From a virus, in IMG/VR virus record IMGVR_UViG_3300030104_000603, positions 1 to 42,132 of that record: a stretch of 42,132 nt of DNA; one strand, 5' to 3'. The translations under genes were made by a program, and so were the position numbers. The notes below the pieces were generated by a model that saw only the letters and a list, made by a program, of their open reading frames with translations, was not told the DNA's origin and searched no databases. This document shows, piece by piece, positions 17,795 through 24,967 of the stretch; positions within the stretch are counted from its first letter, which is position 1, and each line of letters opens with the position of its first letter.

Positions 17795-19372
17795 TTATTG
17801 TGGTTGTGGCTTAGTCATATTACTTGCCACAGGAGCTACAGCTTTCTCAGCCATCTGCATCATTTGTTGTTGTTGCATCTGTTCTTGCTGTGCTTGTTGT
17901 TCAGCCGCCATTTGTTCTTGAGTTTTAATTAAACCTTCCATCTCTATTCCTAAACTTGTAGCGATACGTTTAATTAAATCATCAGGATTTAACGATTGAA
18001 CTACTTGTGGATTCATCTGAGCTAGATTACCTAACTCAGCCACAAATTCTCTTAATTTTTGTAAATCATTTCCTCTACCTAATGCTTCAATACCTGTAAT
18101 AATTGTAGGCTTAACTGAATTTTTAGGTAATGGTGGAATTTCTTTTGATTCTTGCATACGTTTCATTAGTATTTTAACTAATGGAAGTTGAAACTCTTGT
18201 GATAATAATGAGTATACTCCACCCATAGCTGTTTCTAATTGCTCAGCCATATATCTAATTTCTTGAGCAGTAACTCTTTCAGCATCTCTTTGAATTGCTG
18301 TGTGTAATAAGAAAGCATAAGACATTCTTTCTTCTAATTTTGCTATACTTCTTTCTACTACTTGTAAATCATATTGTTTCTGTGCTTGTAATACAGATAC
18401 ATCTTCTTCTGAACCAGTAATAATATCACCATTTCTAGTTAAAGCTAAATCTCTTTTCTTAGTTACAGAATTAGGTCTTACCATAAATACTACTTTAGAA
18501 GAAGCCGCCGCACTTTCAACAAGTGCTTGAGACAATCCTTCTAATGATTTAAGGTCTCCTAAAAATTCTTCTACATAACCTCTTCCGTAATCTTCGCCGT
18601 CAATTCTAACCATTCTTAAAGCTGAATAAGGAAGTCGGTCTTCAGGATATGTACCTATTGAATCAGGAATTTTAATTCCATTTACTTCTTGACATATATA
18701 AAATTTTCCATCTCCTAATTTATAAATATGTGTATACAATTCTACATCTTCATCTTTTTTATAATCAGCATTTTGTATTACCAAATTTCTAACATCTGTA
18801 TCTAAACTTAAAGGACTAACACTTTCTTTAATAACTATTTCTAATATGTTTCCTGACGCATCTCTATTACATACATAATGAGTAATAGGAAATACTCTCA
18901 TCGTTCCTTTTTTAGGAAGATAAGTTAATACATTTCCTGATACTATTAAATGTTTAAGAGCTTCAAATACACTAACTCTTAAAGCTAACTCTTCAATCTT
19001 TTTAGAAACTTCTCTTTCAATATTTGCTAAAGATTTTTCTATTTCAGATTTCATTTCTTTATTTTGGTCAAGTTCTTCTTTTGTTTTTCCGCTAACGGAT
19101 AGTCTAAAAAATGGGGAATTTGGTGGGAGTAATAAAAGAAGTAACTTAGAGGCTAAATTGTTTACACCTCTAGCTCCTACCGATTGGAAGGGATTGTATA
19201 TTTTTGCGGAATGATTGTGTCCGTCTGTTGGGATTAAAGAAGATATTGTAAGTTCACTACACTCTTGAGCTCTATCAACGAACATTTCTCTTTTATCTTT
19301 TAATTTTAAATATCGTTCTTTTGCTGTAGGATTTACCTGTAGCATTGTTTCGTTGCTCTTTTTAGTTGCCAT
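17795..19372 (-). CDS. Portal protein (gp8-like head-tail connector)
   Basis: A 525-residue portal protein; T7 gp8 is 536 residues. Family segments include 'REMFVDRAQECSELTISSLIP' near residue 28 (split by 'D'), 'YNPFQSVGARGVNNLASKLL' near residue 59, 'DYGRGYVEEFLGDLKSLEGL' near residue 257, and 'RVTAQEIRYMAEQLETAMGG' near residue 350. The last 60 residues are Gln/Met-rich, as in relatives. It forms the dodecameric gate through which DNA is packaged. It precedes the scaffold gene, as in T7. Confidence 0.95.
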   Translation of the reverse strand: MATKKSNETMLQVNPTAKERYLKLKDKREMFVDRAQECSELTISSLIPTDGHNHSAKIYNPFQSVGARGVNNLASKLLLLLLPPNSPFFRLSVSGKTKEELDQNKEMKSEIEKSLANIEREVSKKIEELALRVSVFEALKHLIVSGNVLTYLPKKGTMRVFPITHYVCNRDASGNILEIVIKESVSPLSLDTDVRNLVIQNADYKKDEDVELYTHIYKLGDGKFYICQEVNGIKIPDSIGTYPEDRLPYSALRMVRIDGEDYGRGYVEEFLGDLKSLEGLSQALVESAAASSKVVFMVRPNSVTKKRDLALTRNGDIITGSEEDVSVLQAQKQYDLQVVERSIAKLEERMSYAFLLHTAIQRDAERVTAQEIRYMAEQLETAMGGVYSLLSQEFQLPLVKILMKRMQESKEIPPLPKNSVKPTIITGIEALGRGNDLQKLREFVAELGNLAQMNPQVVQSLNPDDLIKRIATSLGIEMEGLIKTQEQMAAEQQAQQEQMQQQQMMQMAEKAVAPVASNMTKPQPQ

Positions 19373-19383
19373 TTATATCCTTA

Positions 19384-19608
19384 TTATGAATATGATACGC
19401 CTGAACTTGAACCAGTCGTATTAATACCTAAGCCAGTTTGTAAAGCTGTTGTTCCAGTTTTAGAAGCTAATTTCTTTTTCTTCTTAACATCTTTATCTGC
19501 TGTTACTAACTCTATCGGCTTCTCCACTACTTCTTCCATTCTTGAAGCAACCTGAGCAGGTGCTCTTTGAATTGGAGCAGGAGCGGGTGCTTTTGATGAC
19601 ATACACAT
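19384..19608 (-). CDS. Small virion-module protein, possibly gp7.3-like
   Basis: A 74-residue protein with an Ala/Pro-rich N terminus ('SSKAPAPAPIQRAPAQVASR'), a Lys cluster (VKKKKKLASK) and a Gly/Ser-rich end ('GLGINTTGSSSGVSY'). The layout of basic patch followed by a Gly/Ser tail, and the position directly before the portal gene, recall T7 gp7.3, a tail-tip or scaffold-like virion protein. The similarity is too short for a firm call. ATG codons 1 and 3 are both possible starts. Confidence 0.6.
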   Translation of the reverse strand: MCMSSKAPAPAPIQRAPAQVASRMEEVVEKPIELVTADKDVKKKKKLASKTGTTALQTGLGINTTGSSSGVSYS

Positions 19609-19610
19609 AG

Positions 19611-19796
19611 TTATTTAGTCCTCTCTTTAAGTGTGTTTATGAATCGTACTACGTCCCTTTGACCTGCTTTAAAATAAATAGTCTTAGTATCATCTTTTAA
19701 ATTAGGTGACTTTTCAGGGTATACATTATTCAAAAGTTTTACCAAATCTTCTGATTTAATAGGTAAAACTAAATCTTCTTCGTTGTTTTTTGCCAT
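19611..19796 (-). CDS. Conserved-looking 61-residue protein at the head of the virion operon
   Basis: A small charged protein, 'VLPIKSEDLVKLLNNVYPEK' followed by 'TIYFKAGQRDVVRFINTL'. The last segment is a pattern I associate with short uncharacterised proteins next to portal genes in T7-like marine phages. It has no membrane segment. It is the first gene after the candidate late promoter and is spaced 2 nt from the following gene, so it is co-transcribed with portal, scaffold and capsid. The function is not known to me. Confidence 0.65.
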   Translation of the reverse strand: MAKNNEEDLVLPIKSEDLVKLLNNVYPEKSPNLKDDTKTIYFKAGQRDVVRFINTLKERTK

Positions 19797-19802
19797 ATAA
19801 TT

Positions 19803-19824
19803 CTTCTAAAACGGGCACTTTAGT
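19803..19824 (-). promoter_or_regulatory. Candidate phage RNA polymerase promoter (virion operon)
   Basis: The minus strand reads ACTAAAGTGCCCG then TTTTAGAAGAA. It overlaps the last codons of nrdB and lies just upstream of the first virion-module gene. The recurring motif is well conserved here, including the CCC core and TTAGAAG end, so this is a strong candidate for the major late promoter. Confidence 0.65.
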
Positions 19825-20773
19825 TCCAAAGTTTACCCGTGATAGTTCCTTTATTGTATTCTGTTGCTCTATTCTCAAAGAAATTAGCGTGTTCTACACC
19901 ATTTAATACCCAATCTAACCAACCCAAAGGGTTATCTTTAACACCATAATTAGGTTTTAATGATAGCTGTAGTAATCTTCTATCCGCTATATATCTTATA
20001 TATTTTTTAACTTCATCAGCACTTAGTCCTCTTATACCACCCATACTAAAAGCCAAGTCTATAAATTTATCTTCTAGGTCTACCATATCTCTAGCTGTTT
20101 GATAGATACTTGCTTTAAATTTTTCTGTCCAAATATTCGGGTTTTCTTTTACCAATGTTTTAAATAATTTAATCATACTTTCAACGTGATGTGTTTCATC
20201 TCTAATAGACCAAGTAACTATTTGACACATACCTTTCATTCTACCATATCTTTGAAAGTTAAGTAGCATAACAAATGAAGCGAACAGTTGTAAGCCTTCA
20301 CCAAATGCAGAGAAACAAGCTATCTCTCTAGCTAAACCTTGAATACCTTTTCCTTTATCTGTAAATAAATATTCGTGCTTATCTGCCATCTCTTTGTATT
20401 CTTGAAATGCTTTAAAATCTAACAATTCAGGCTCACCTATAGTATCATTAAGTAAAGCATAAGCGTGAGCGTGATTGGCTTCTGCTGTAGCAAAAGCAGA
20501 CAACATCATTCTAACTTCAGGTGGTTTAAACTTAGGAATATAATTATCTAAGTATGCTTTAGCTATATCTACATCACCTTGAGTAAAGAATTTTAATATT
20601 TGATTAATTAAATTCTTCTCTTCTTTAGTAAGTCTTTCATTCCAGTCTCTTATATCTTCGTGTAATGGAACTTCACTAGGAAGCCAGTGCATCTTTTGCA
20701 TAGTATCGTATGATTCAAACGCCCATTCATAATCAAATGGTTTATAGTATAATCTATCTTTAAATAAACTCAT
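19820..20773 (-). CDS. nrdB: Ribonucleotide reductase class I, beta subunit
   Basis: A 317-residue radical-generating subunit of class Ia-type ribonucleotide reductase, which makes deoxynucleotides with NrdA for phage replication. Ligand motifs are visible: Asp at about 67-69 (QGDVDIA), the E98-x-x-H101-x-x-x-Y105 block (EANHAHAY) with the radical tyrosine, E159 (FGEG), and E193-x-x-H196 (DETHH). The length is slightly below the usual 340-375. Its ATG overlaps the stop of a 55-residue membrane ORF (ATGA), which itself overlaps nrdA, so all three are coupled. Confidence 0.96.
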   Translation of the reverse strand: MSLFKDRLYYKPFDYEWAFESYDTMQKMHWLPSEVPLHEDIRDWNERLTKEEKNLINQILKFFTQGDVDIAKAYLDNYIPKFKPPEVRMMLSAFATAEANHAHAYALLNDTIGEPELLDFKAFQEYKEMADKHEYLFTDKGKGIQGLAREIACFSAFGEGLQLFASFVMLLNFQRYGRMKGMCQIVTWSIRDETHHVESMIKLFKTLVKENPNIWTEKFKASIYQTARDMVDLEDKFIDLAFSMGGIRGLSADEVKKYIRYIADRRLLQLSLKPNYGVKDNPLGWLDWVLNGVEHANFFENRATEYNKGTITGKLWN

Positions 20774-20937
20774 CTTAATAATTCAATCCCTTCTATAATA
20801 ATAATTGCTAATAATTCTAATGCTAATATTGTATGATATACAGTCCACAATACAGTTTGTTTATCTTTATTAACATATATTACTTTCTTTTTATCATTAT
20901 ACTCTACTTGTATAACATCAGGTTTCTTCTCTTCCAT
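20770..20937 (-). CDS. 55-residue membrane protein overlapping nrdA and nrdB
   Basis: An intact ORF fills the gap between nrdA and nrdB, with its ATG inside the nrdA stop (TAATG) and its TGA inside the nrdB start (ATGA). The first 28 residues are charged (MEEKKPDVIQVEYNDKKKVI...). Residues about 29-48 are a hydrophobic helix ('TVYHTILALELLAIIII'). Overlap at both ends by only a few bases is strong evidence for a real gene. I do not recognise the family. The context suggests a role linked to nucleotide reduction or simple operon packing. Confidence 0.65.
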   Translation of the reverse strand: MEEKKPDVIQVEYNDKKKVIYVNKDKQTVLWTVYHTILALELLAIIIIEGIELLR

Positions 20938-22688
20938 TATCCCTCACACGCTAAACAATCAGCTTCAGGTATGATTGTTCTTTCTATTTTTTTAGATACT
21001 AATTCAGCTCTTTTAATTGCTTCAGAACGACAGTAGTATAAAGTTTTTAATTTTCTTTTCCAAGCTAACATATGTATATCGTGTAGTTCTTTTATATCTA
21101 CATCAGCAGGAACAAATACATTGACACTTTGTGCTTGACAAATAAACTTCTGTCTATCTGCGGCGTGTTCTATAATCCATTGTTGATTAAGTTCTATTGC
21201 AGTTTTGAAAACATCTTTTTCATAATCAGTTAATTCTTTTAAATGTAATATTGAACCTCTATTAGATACAATACTTGACCACACTTCTTCAGTGTTAATA
21301 CCTTTCTTCTCTAAAAGTTTTTCTAAATATTTATTCTTAACTAAAAAAGAACCTGACATAGTTTTTTGAACATAAGCATTAGCTCTATAAGGTTCTATTG
21401 ATGGTGAAGTAGTACCACAAATAATTGATGAAGAAGCATTAGGTGCGATAGCTAACAAGTGTGAGTTTCTCATACCAGTGCCTTCCATATCAGGAGCTTC
21501 ACCTCTTTTAATTGCTAATCTTTTTGATTCAGCTACAGCTTGTTCTTTAATCTTTTTAAATATTTGGAGATTTTTTGCTTTGGCTAAAGCAGATTCAAAC
21601 GGAATGTTTTGTGATTGTAAATAAGCGTGGAAACCCATAGTACCTAGACCAATACTTCTCTCATTGTTAGCACTAAATCTAGCTTTAAATAATTCATCGG
21701 GTGCATAGTCAATAAAGTATTGTAATACGTTATCTAAAAAACGAATCATATCAGGAATGAATAAACTATCTTTTTTCCATTCTTCATATTTTTCTAAGTT
21801 AAGGGAAGATAAACAACAAACGGCTGTCCGTGTTTCGTTAGTAGGTAGGGTAATTTCAGTACAAAGATTAGAATGATGTACTGTTAATCCTAAATCTTTT
21901 TGTGGTTGTGGGAGTCCTTCATTTATAGTATCACTAAAACAAACATAAGGCTCACCAGTAGCAACACGATTCTCTAAAATCTTTTGCCACAAATCTCGTG
22001 CTGATATTGTTCTTACTTTTTCTTTTGTATGTGGGTCTATTAAATCCCAACTGTCATCATAAGTAGGTTCTTTAATACAATTATCTATAAGTTCCATAAA
22101 CTTATTAGGAATGTTTACTCCGTGATGTAAGTTTAAACATTTTCTATGTATGTCTCCGCCACTAGGTTTTCTTATATCTAAAAATTCTAATATTTCAGGG
22201 TGAGATATATCCATATAAGAAGCATAACTTCCTCTTCTTGTTTTACCTTGTGAGAAAGCAAGTATCTCAGAATCTACAACGTGCATAAAAGGAATGACAC
22301 CTGAGCTTTGACTTCCACCTGAAGTTAAAGTCCCATCAGACCTAACGTCTCCCCAATATCCTGCAATACCACCACCAACAGAAGCTAACCAAGCGTTTTC
22401 TGTGTAGTGTTCCGCAAGTTCACCTCTACTATCTCCAACGTAATTTAAAAAACAAGAGATAGGCATACCTCTTTTAGTTCCTGCATTACTTAATATAGGA
22501 GTAGAAAACATACACCAAAGATTAGATACATATTCATATATTCTTTCAGCCATTTCATCATTATCAGAAAAGGCTTTCGCCGCTCTCATAAAAGCATCTT
22601 GAGGTGACTGTTCATCGGGTAATAAATACCTATCTTTTAATGTAGTCTTCCCAAAATCTGTTAGTAAGTTATCTCTTTCGTAATTCAT
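20937..22688 (-). CDS. nrdA: Ribonucleotide reductase class I, alpha subunit
   Basis: A 583-residue catalytic subunit that reduces ribonucleoside diphosphates. The active-site set is complete: C79 (PISCF) and C291/C292 (AVCCLSS) for the redox pair, N274-L-C276-T-E278 for radical chemistry, PNASSS at 416-421, Y551-Y552 (LYYC) for radical transfer, and the C-terminal C578-x-x-C581 that takes electrons from thioredoxin. It is about 180 residues shorter than E. coli NrdA and begins at the barrel region, so it lacks the N-terminal ATP-cone and should escape dATP feedback. It overlaps the neighbouring genes on both sides. Confidence 0.96.
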   Translation of the reverse strand: MNYERDNLLTDFGKTTLKDRYLLPDEQSPQDAFMRAAKAFSDNDEMAERIYEYVSNLWCMFSTPILSNAGTKRGMPISCFLNYVGDSRGELAEHYTENAWLASVGGGIAGYWGDVRSDGTLTSGGSQSSGVIPFMHVVDSEILAFSQGKTRRGSYASYMDISHPEILEFLDIRKPSGGDIHRKCLNLHHGVNIPNKFMELIDNCIKEPTYDDSWDLIDPHTKEKVRTISARDLWQKILENRVATGEPYVCFSDTINEGLPQPQKDLGLTVHHSNLCTEITLPTNETRTAVCCLSSLNLEKYEEWKKDSLFIPDMIRFLDNVLQYFIDYAPDELFKARFSANNERSIGLGTMGFHAYLQSQNIPFESALAKAKNLQIFKKIKEQAVAESKRLAIKRGEAPDMEGTGMRNSHLLAIAPNASSSIICGTTSPSIEPYRANAYVQKTMSGSFLVKNKYLEKLLEKKGINTEEVWSSIVSNRGSILHLKELTDYEKDVFKTAIELNQQWIIEHAADRQKFICQAQSVNVFVPADVDIKELHDIHMLAWKRKLKTLYYCRSEAIKRAELVSKKIERTIIPEADCLACEG

Positions 22689-22987
22689 TATGCTCCGTTA
22701 AATTCATCTTCATTAAATTGTTTATCATTAGGTGTATTGTTTGCTATATCATCAAAAAACTTTTCTGTTTCTTTATCAATAGGTTCTAATTCTTCTTGTG
22801 ATTTCTCTGATTCAGTTCTTTCTTTTTTATTTCTTAGTGATTGTTCGTAAGATTCTTTTAATTCATCTTGTTCTTTTTTTCCAAAGATTCTATTCCAACC
22901 TTCTTTATATTCTTTAGTAGGTTGATGTATCGGATTACCAAACATATTAAGGTTTTTACCTTTTAATTTTTTTCCAATTCTTCCCAT
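22688..22987 (-). CDS. Hypothetical charged protein upstream of nrdA
   Basis: A 99-residue protein starting MGRIGKKLKGKNLNMFGNPI, a basic N terminus. The middle is 'YKEGWNRIFGKKEQDELKES', and the end is strongly acidic ('EPIDKETEKFFDDIANNTPN'). No membrane segment or known motif is visible. The stop overlaps the nrdA ATG by one base and the start overlaps the lipoprotein gene by 25 nt, so it is part of the metabolic operon. The function is unknown. Confidence 0.6.
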   Translation of the reverse strand: MGRIGKKLKGKNLNMFGNPIHQPTKEYKEGWNRIFGKKEQDELKESYEQSLRNKKERTESEKSQEELEPIDKETEKFFDDIANNTPNDKQFNEDEFNGA

Positions 22988-23205
22988 TCTAATTCCTTTT
23001 TTGCTTTAGTTACATAATAATATGCGTGAGTTTTAATATCTTTTTCAGTAGTAAGTGTTGTCATTAAATCTACACCACTGTATGCTTTAGCATAAACATT
23101 ATTACTTATTGCTAAACTTGACCCGCTTGATACTATAGCAAATTGACTACAGCCATTAAGAAGGACTATTAATATAAAGAGCTTTATCCCTGTCAATCGT
23201 AACAT
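22963..23205 (-). CDS. Small lipoprotein
   Basis: An 80-residue protein with a lipoprotein signal: 'MLRLTGIKLFILIVLLNGC', a short basic region, hydrophobic helix, then the lipobox L-L-N-G-C with Cys at residue 19. The mature part has 'YSGVDLMTTLTTEKDIKTHA' followed by a basic tail. This pattern recurs in small lipoproteins of marine T7-like phages. An AAGGAG site 7 nt before the ATG supports this start, even though it overlaps the speD-like gene by 50 nt. It would sit in the inner or outer membrane. The role is unknown; superinfection exclusion is one possibility. Confidence 0.7.
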   Translation of the reverse strand: MLRLTGIKLFILIVLLNGCSQFAIVSSGSSLAISNNVYAKAYSGVDLMTTLTTEKDIKTHAYYYVTKAKKELEWEELEKN

Positions 23206-23527
23206 AATTTATCTCCTTCGGTTCAAACTGTTCTATATGTTTAAACACAATTTTTTTATCTAAATCACTACACGAGTAAACATCTAATTGTAATAATGCA
23301 GGGGACATTTCGTCCCAAGTATGTAAAGCGATGTGTGATGTACTAAGAACAGCAAGACAAGTAAGTCCTCTATTCCCTTTGTCATTAACATAATGTGCAT
23401 TAGGTTGCCCTAACATTTTCATATTTATTGCTCGTACAAATTTTCTTATCCATTTTCTTATAAAGCGAATGTCCTTTGGTGGCTTTTTTATTTCAGCCCT
23501 GATAATTATATGATTGTGTTGTAGCAT
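23156..23527 (-). CDS. speD: SpeD-like S-adenosylmethionine decarboxylase
   Basis: A 123-residue protein of the bacterial AdoMet decarboxylase family, which makes the aminopropyl donor for spermidine. The processing site is visible as T63-S64-H65-I-A-L-H69-T-W; Ser64 would become the pyruvoyl group, and H65/H69 are the conserved histidines. The catalytic cysteine is C86 in 'LDVYSCSD'. Length matches class 1B proenzymes. The family usually has Glu before the Ser (ES); here it is Thr (TS). It is an auxiliary metabolic gene known from marine phages. No spermidine synthase gene is present here. Confidence 0.85.
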   Translation of the reverse strand: MLQHNHIIIRAEIKKPPKDIRFIRKWIRKFVRAINMKMLGQPNAHYVNDKGNRGLTCLAVLSTSHIALHTWDEMSPALLQLDVYSCSDLDKKIVFKHIEQFEPKEINYVTIDRDKALYINSPS

Positions 23528-23811
23528 TATAGTGCACCAGTCTTTCTTAAATCAGAAGGGTCATTTCCTAATTTAAGTTTCACTGTGTCATCTGATTTAT
23601 TATCTTCGTGTTCTAATATTAAATCAATGTATTGCTTAGCTTTCTTTAGGTCTTCAATCTGAGCTTCTTTAGTTTTATGTTTAAACCGCCAACGACAAAT
23701 ATACTTAATCGCATTACCTTCAGCATACGGAATATCATTCTGCATAATAAAGGTAATAGGTTCTATCTTAAATCTAAAATAGTGAGGTGGTTGCTTTACT
23801 TTATCTGCCAT
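23527..23811 (-). CDS. DUF3310-like protein
   Basis: A 94-residue protein with the DUF3310 pattern: 'QPPHYFRFKIEPITFI' near residue 7, 'YAEGNAIKYICRWRFKHKTK' near residue 29 (the 'GN..KY..R...K' signature), and 'QIEDLKKAKQYIDLILEH' near residue 52. The family is common in phage replication clusters and is sometimes called nucleotide-kinase-like, though no activity is proven. It overlaps the exonuclease by 16 nt and the speD-like gene by one base. Confidence 0.8.
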   Translation of the reverse strand: MADKVKQPPHYFRFKIEPITFIMQNDIPYAEGNAIKYICRWRFKHKTKEAQIEDLKKAKQYIDLILEHEDNKSDDTVKLKLGNDPSDLRKTGAL

Positions 23812-24548
23812 AGTTTCACCTTCCCAGTCTTCTTATTGTATTCTTTATGTCTAAGAATATGTGCAACTCTAGCTTGTTGTAAAGCCTCTTTCTTAGAGTA
23901 GCCTTTAGCTTTGTAAGCACCAACAACTATCTTCCATAGGTCTAAAAGGGGTACATTAGTGTACTGCTTAATCATTTTCTCAGCAGTTTTAACCCCCACA
24001 TTTGGAAGTCCAGTATAACCATCTGTACTATCTCCCGCCAATGTTTGTATCATAAACCAGTAATCAGCTAATCGTTGAGGTATGTCTTCCACTGTCTCAC
24101 CATCTCTACTTACTTTAGCAGGTATCTGTCTCATATCTTTATCAATAGAAACAATAATCCTCTCTTCAGTAGGACAAGGTTCAGTTGCTAGAATACCCAT
24201 AACATCGTCAGCTTCTAAGTTTTTCCACATAATTCCATTATGTTTTTTCATAATGTAATCACGCAAAGCATTTAAAACCATAGGTTTACGTCTTTGTTTA
24301 CGATTATCTTTGTAACTTGGAAGAACATCTTTACGAAAATTATTCTTATCAGTTAGAGCTACAATATAATCATCAGCTTGTAGGCTTTGACCTAAGTCAT
24401 CTATCTTAGCATCAACTTCGTGCTTACATTGAATCTCATCACAATGTAATGTCCAAAAGCCATCACCCCAGTGAGTATCTATTTCATTAGAGGTAGCAAT
24501 TTTATATGCTAATATATCTCCGTCTATTAGTAATACCTTTTTTTTCAT
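23796..24548 (-). CDS. 5'-3' exonuclease (gp6-like, FEN/PolI-exo family)
   Basis: A 250-residue exonuclease of the T7 gp6/FEN family that removes RNA primers and degrades host DNA. Acidic motifs are visible: 'LLIDGDILAY' at residues 6-15, 'FRKDVLPSYKDNRKQRR' near 72, 'NLEADDVMGILA' near 105, 'IVSIDKDMRQIP' near 123, and 'LAGDSTDGYTGLPNVGVKTA' near 158, which combines metal-binding Asp with the helix-hairpin-helix. It is slightly shorter than T7 gp6 (300 residues). A candidate internal promoter lies near its 3' end. Confidence 0.93.
   Translation of the reverse strand: MKKKVLLIDGDILAYKIATSNEIDTHWGDGFWTLHCDEIQCKHEVDAKIDDLGQSLQADDYIVALTDKNNFRKDVLPSYKDNRKQRRKPMVLNALRDYIMKKHNGIMWKNLEADDVMGILATEPCPTEERIIVSIDKDMRQIPAKVSRDGETVEDIPQRLADYWFMIQTLAGDSTDGYTGLPNVGVKTAEKMIKQYTNVPLLDLWKIVVGAYKAKGYSKKEALQQARVAHILRHKEYNKKTGKVKLWQIK
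23941..23962 (-). promoter_or_regulatory. Possible internal phage promoter in the exonuclease gene
   Basis: The minus strand reads ACTAATGTACCCC then TTTTAGACC, the recurring motif with one change in the AAAG block (AATG) and a weaker end. It lies about 130 nt upstream of the DUF3310-like gene and could boost the nrd/speD-like cluster. It is also coding sequence, so chance is possible. Confidence 0.35.
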
Positions 24549-24564
24549 TTTTCCTTTCCTTATT

Positions 24565-24966
24565 TTACGTTAAATTTTTTCTGTCAAATATTTCGGATAA
24601 TGGAATCAATACTACTCTACTTCTATTACCATCTCCCACGCTTTTAGTATTTTTGACATACTTTTTTGCAAGACGCTTCATTGTTTTTGTAGAAAAGATT
24701 AAATGACAATAATCTTTATCACCATTCGCTAAACATTGTACCCAATACTCAGCTTTGGTGGAAGTAATACCTGAAGGCTTACCATTACATTCAATCTCTA
24801 TTGCAATATTACCTGTCTTTTGCCACCAATCTCTTTCTGTCTTCACTTCAACTTTATCTTCAGCTCTCATTCCTAAGAGTTTATGAAGTCTGTTTTCTCT
24901 CTTTTTTCCAAACTTTAAATCAAAATCAAAATCTGACTTCTTTTTTATATTTGTATTTAATGCCAT
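24565..24966 (-). CDS. Possible PD-(D/E)XK-type nuclease
   Basis: A 133-residue protein starting MALNTNIKKKSDFDFDLKFG. The first half has 'REN.LHKLLGM' followed by 'KVEVKTERDWWQKTGNIAIE' and 'IECNGKPSG', resembling the E-V-K / E-x-E core of PD-(D/E)XK nucleases. I have seen similar small proteins beside phage polymerases. The chosen ATG is one base after the polymerase stop with GGAG upstream. A longer frame would start 14 codons earlier inside polA. A role in recombination or host-DNA breakdown is inferred from context. Confidence 0.6.
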   Translation of the reverse strand: MALNTNIKKKSDFDFDLKFGKKRENRLHKLLGMRAEDKVEVKTERDWWQKTGNIAIEIECNGKPSGITSTKAEYWVQCLANGDKDYCHLIFSTKTMKRLAKKYVKNTKSVGDGNRSRVVLIPLSEIFDRKNLT

Positions 24967-24967
24967 A

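Noticed and set aside
17652-17932. Cys-rich plus-strand frames opposite the portal C terminus
   Set aside because: The cysteines come from the complement of Gln codons (CAA/CAG repeats) in the portal tail; no metal-binding spacing is preserved beyond that bias.
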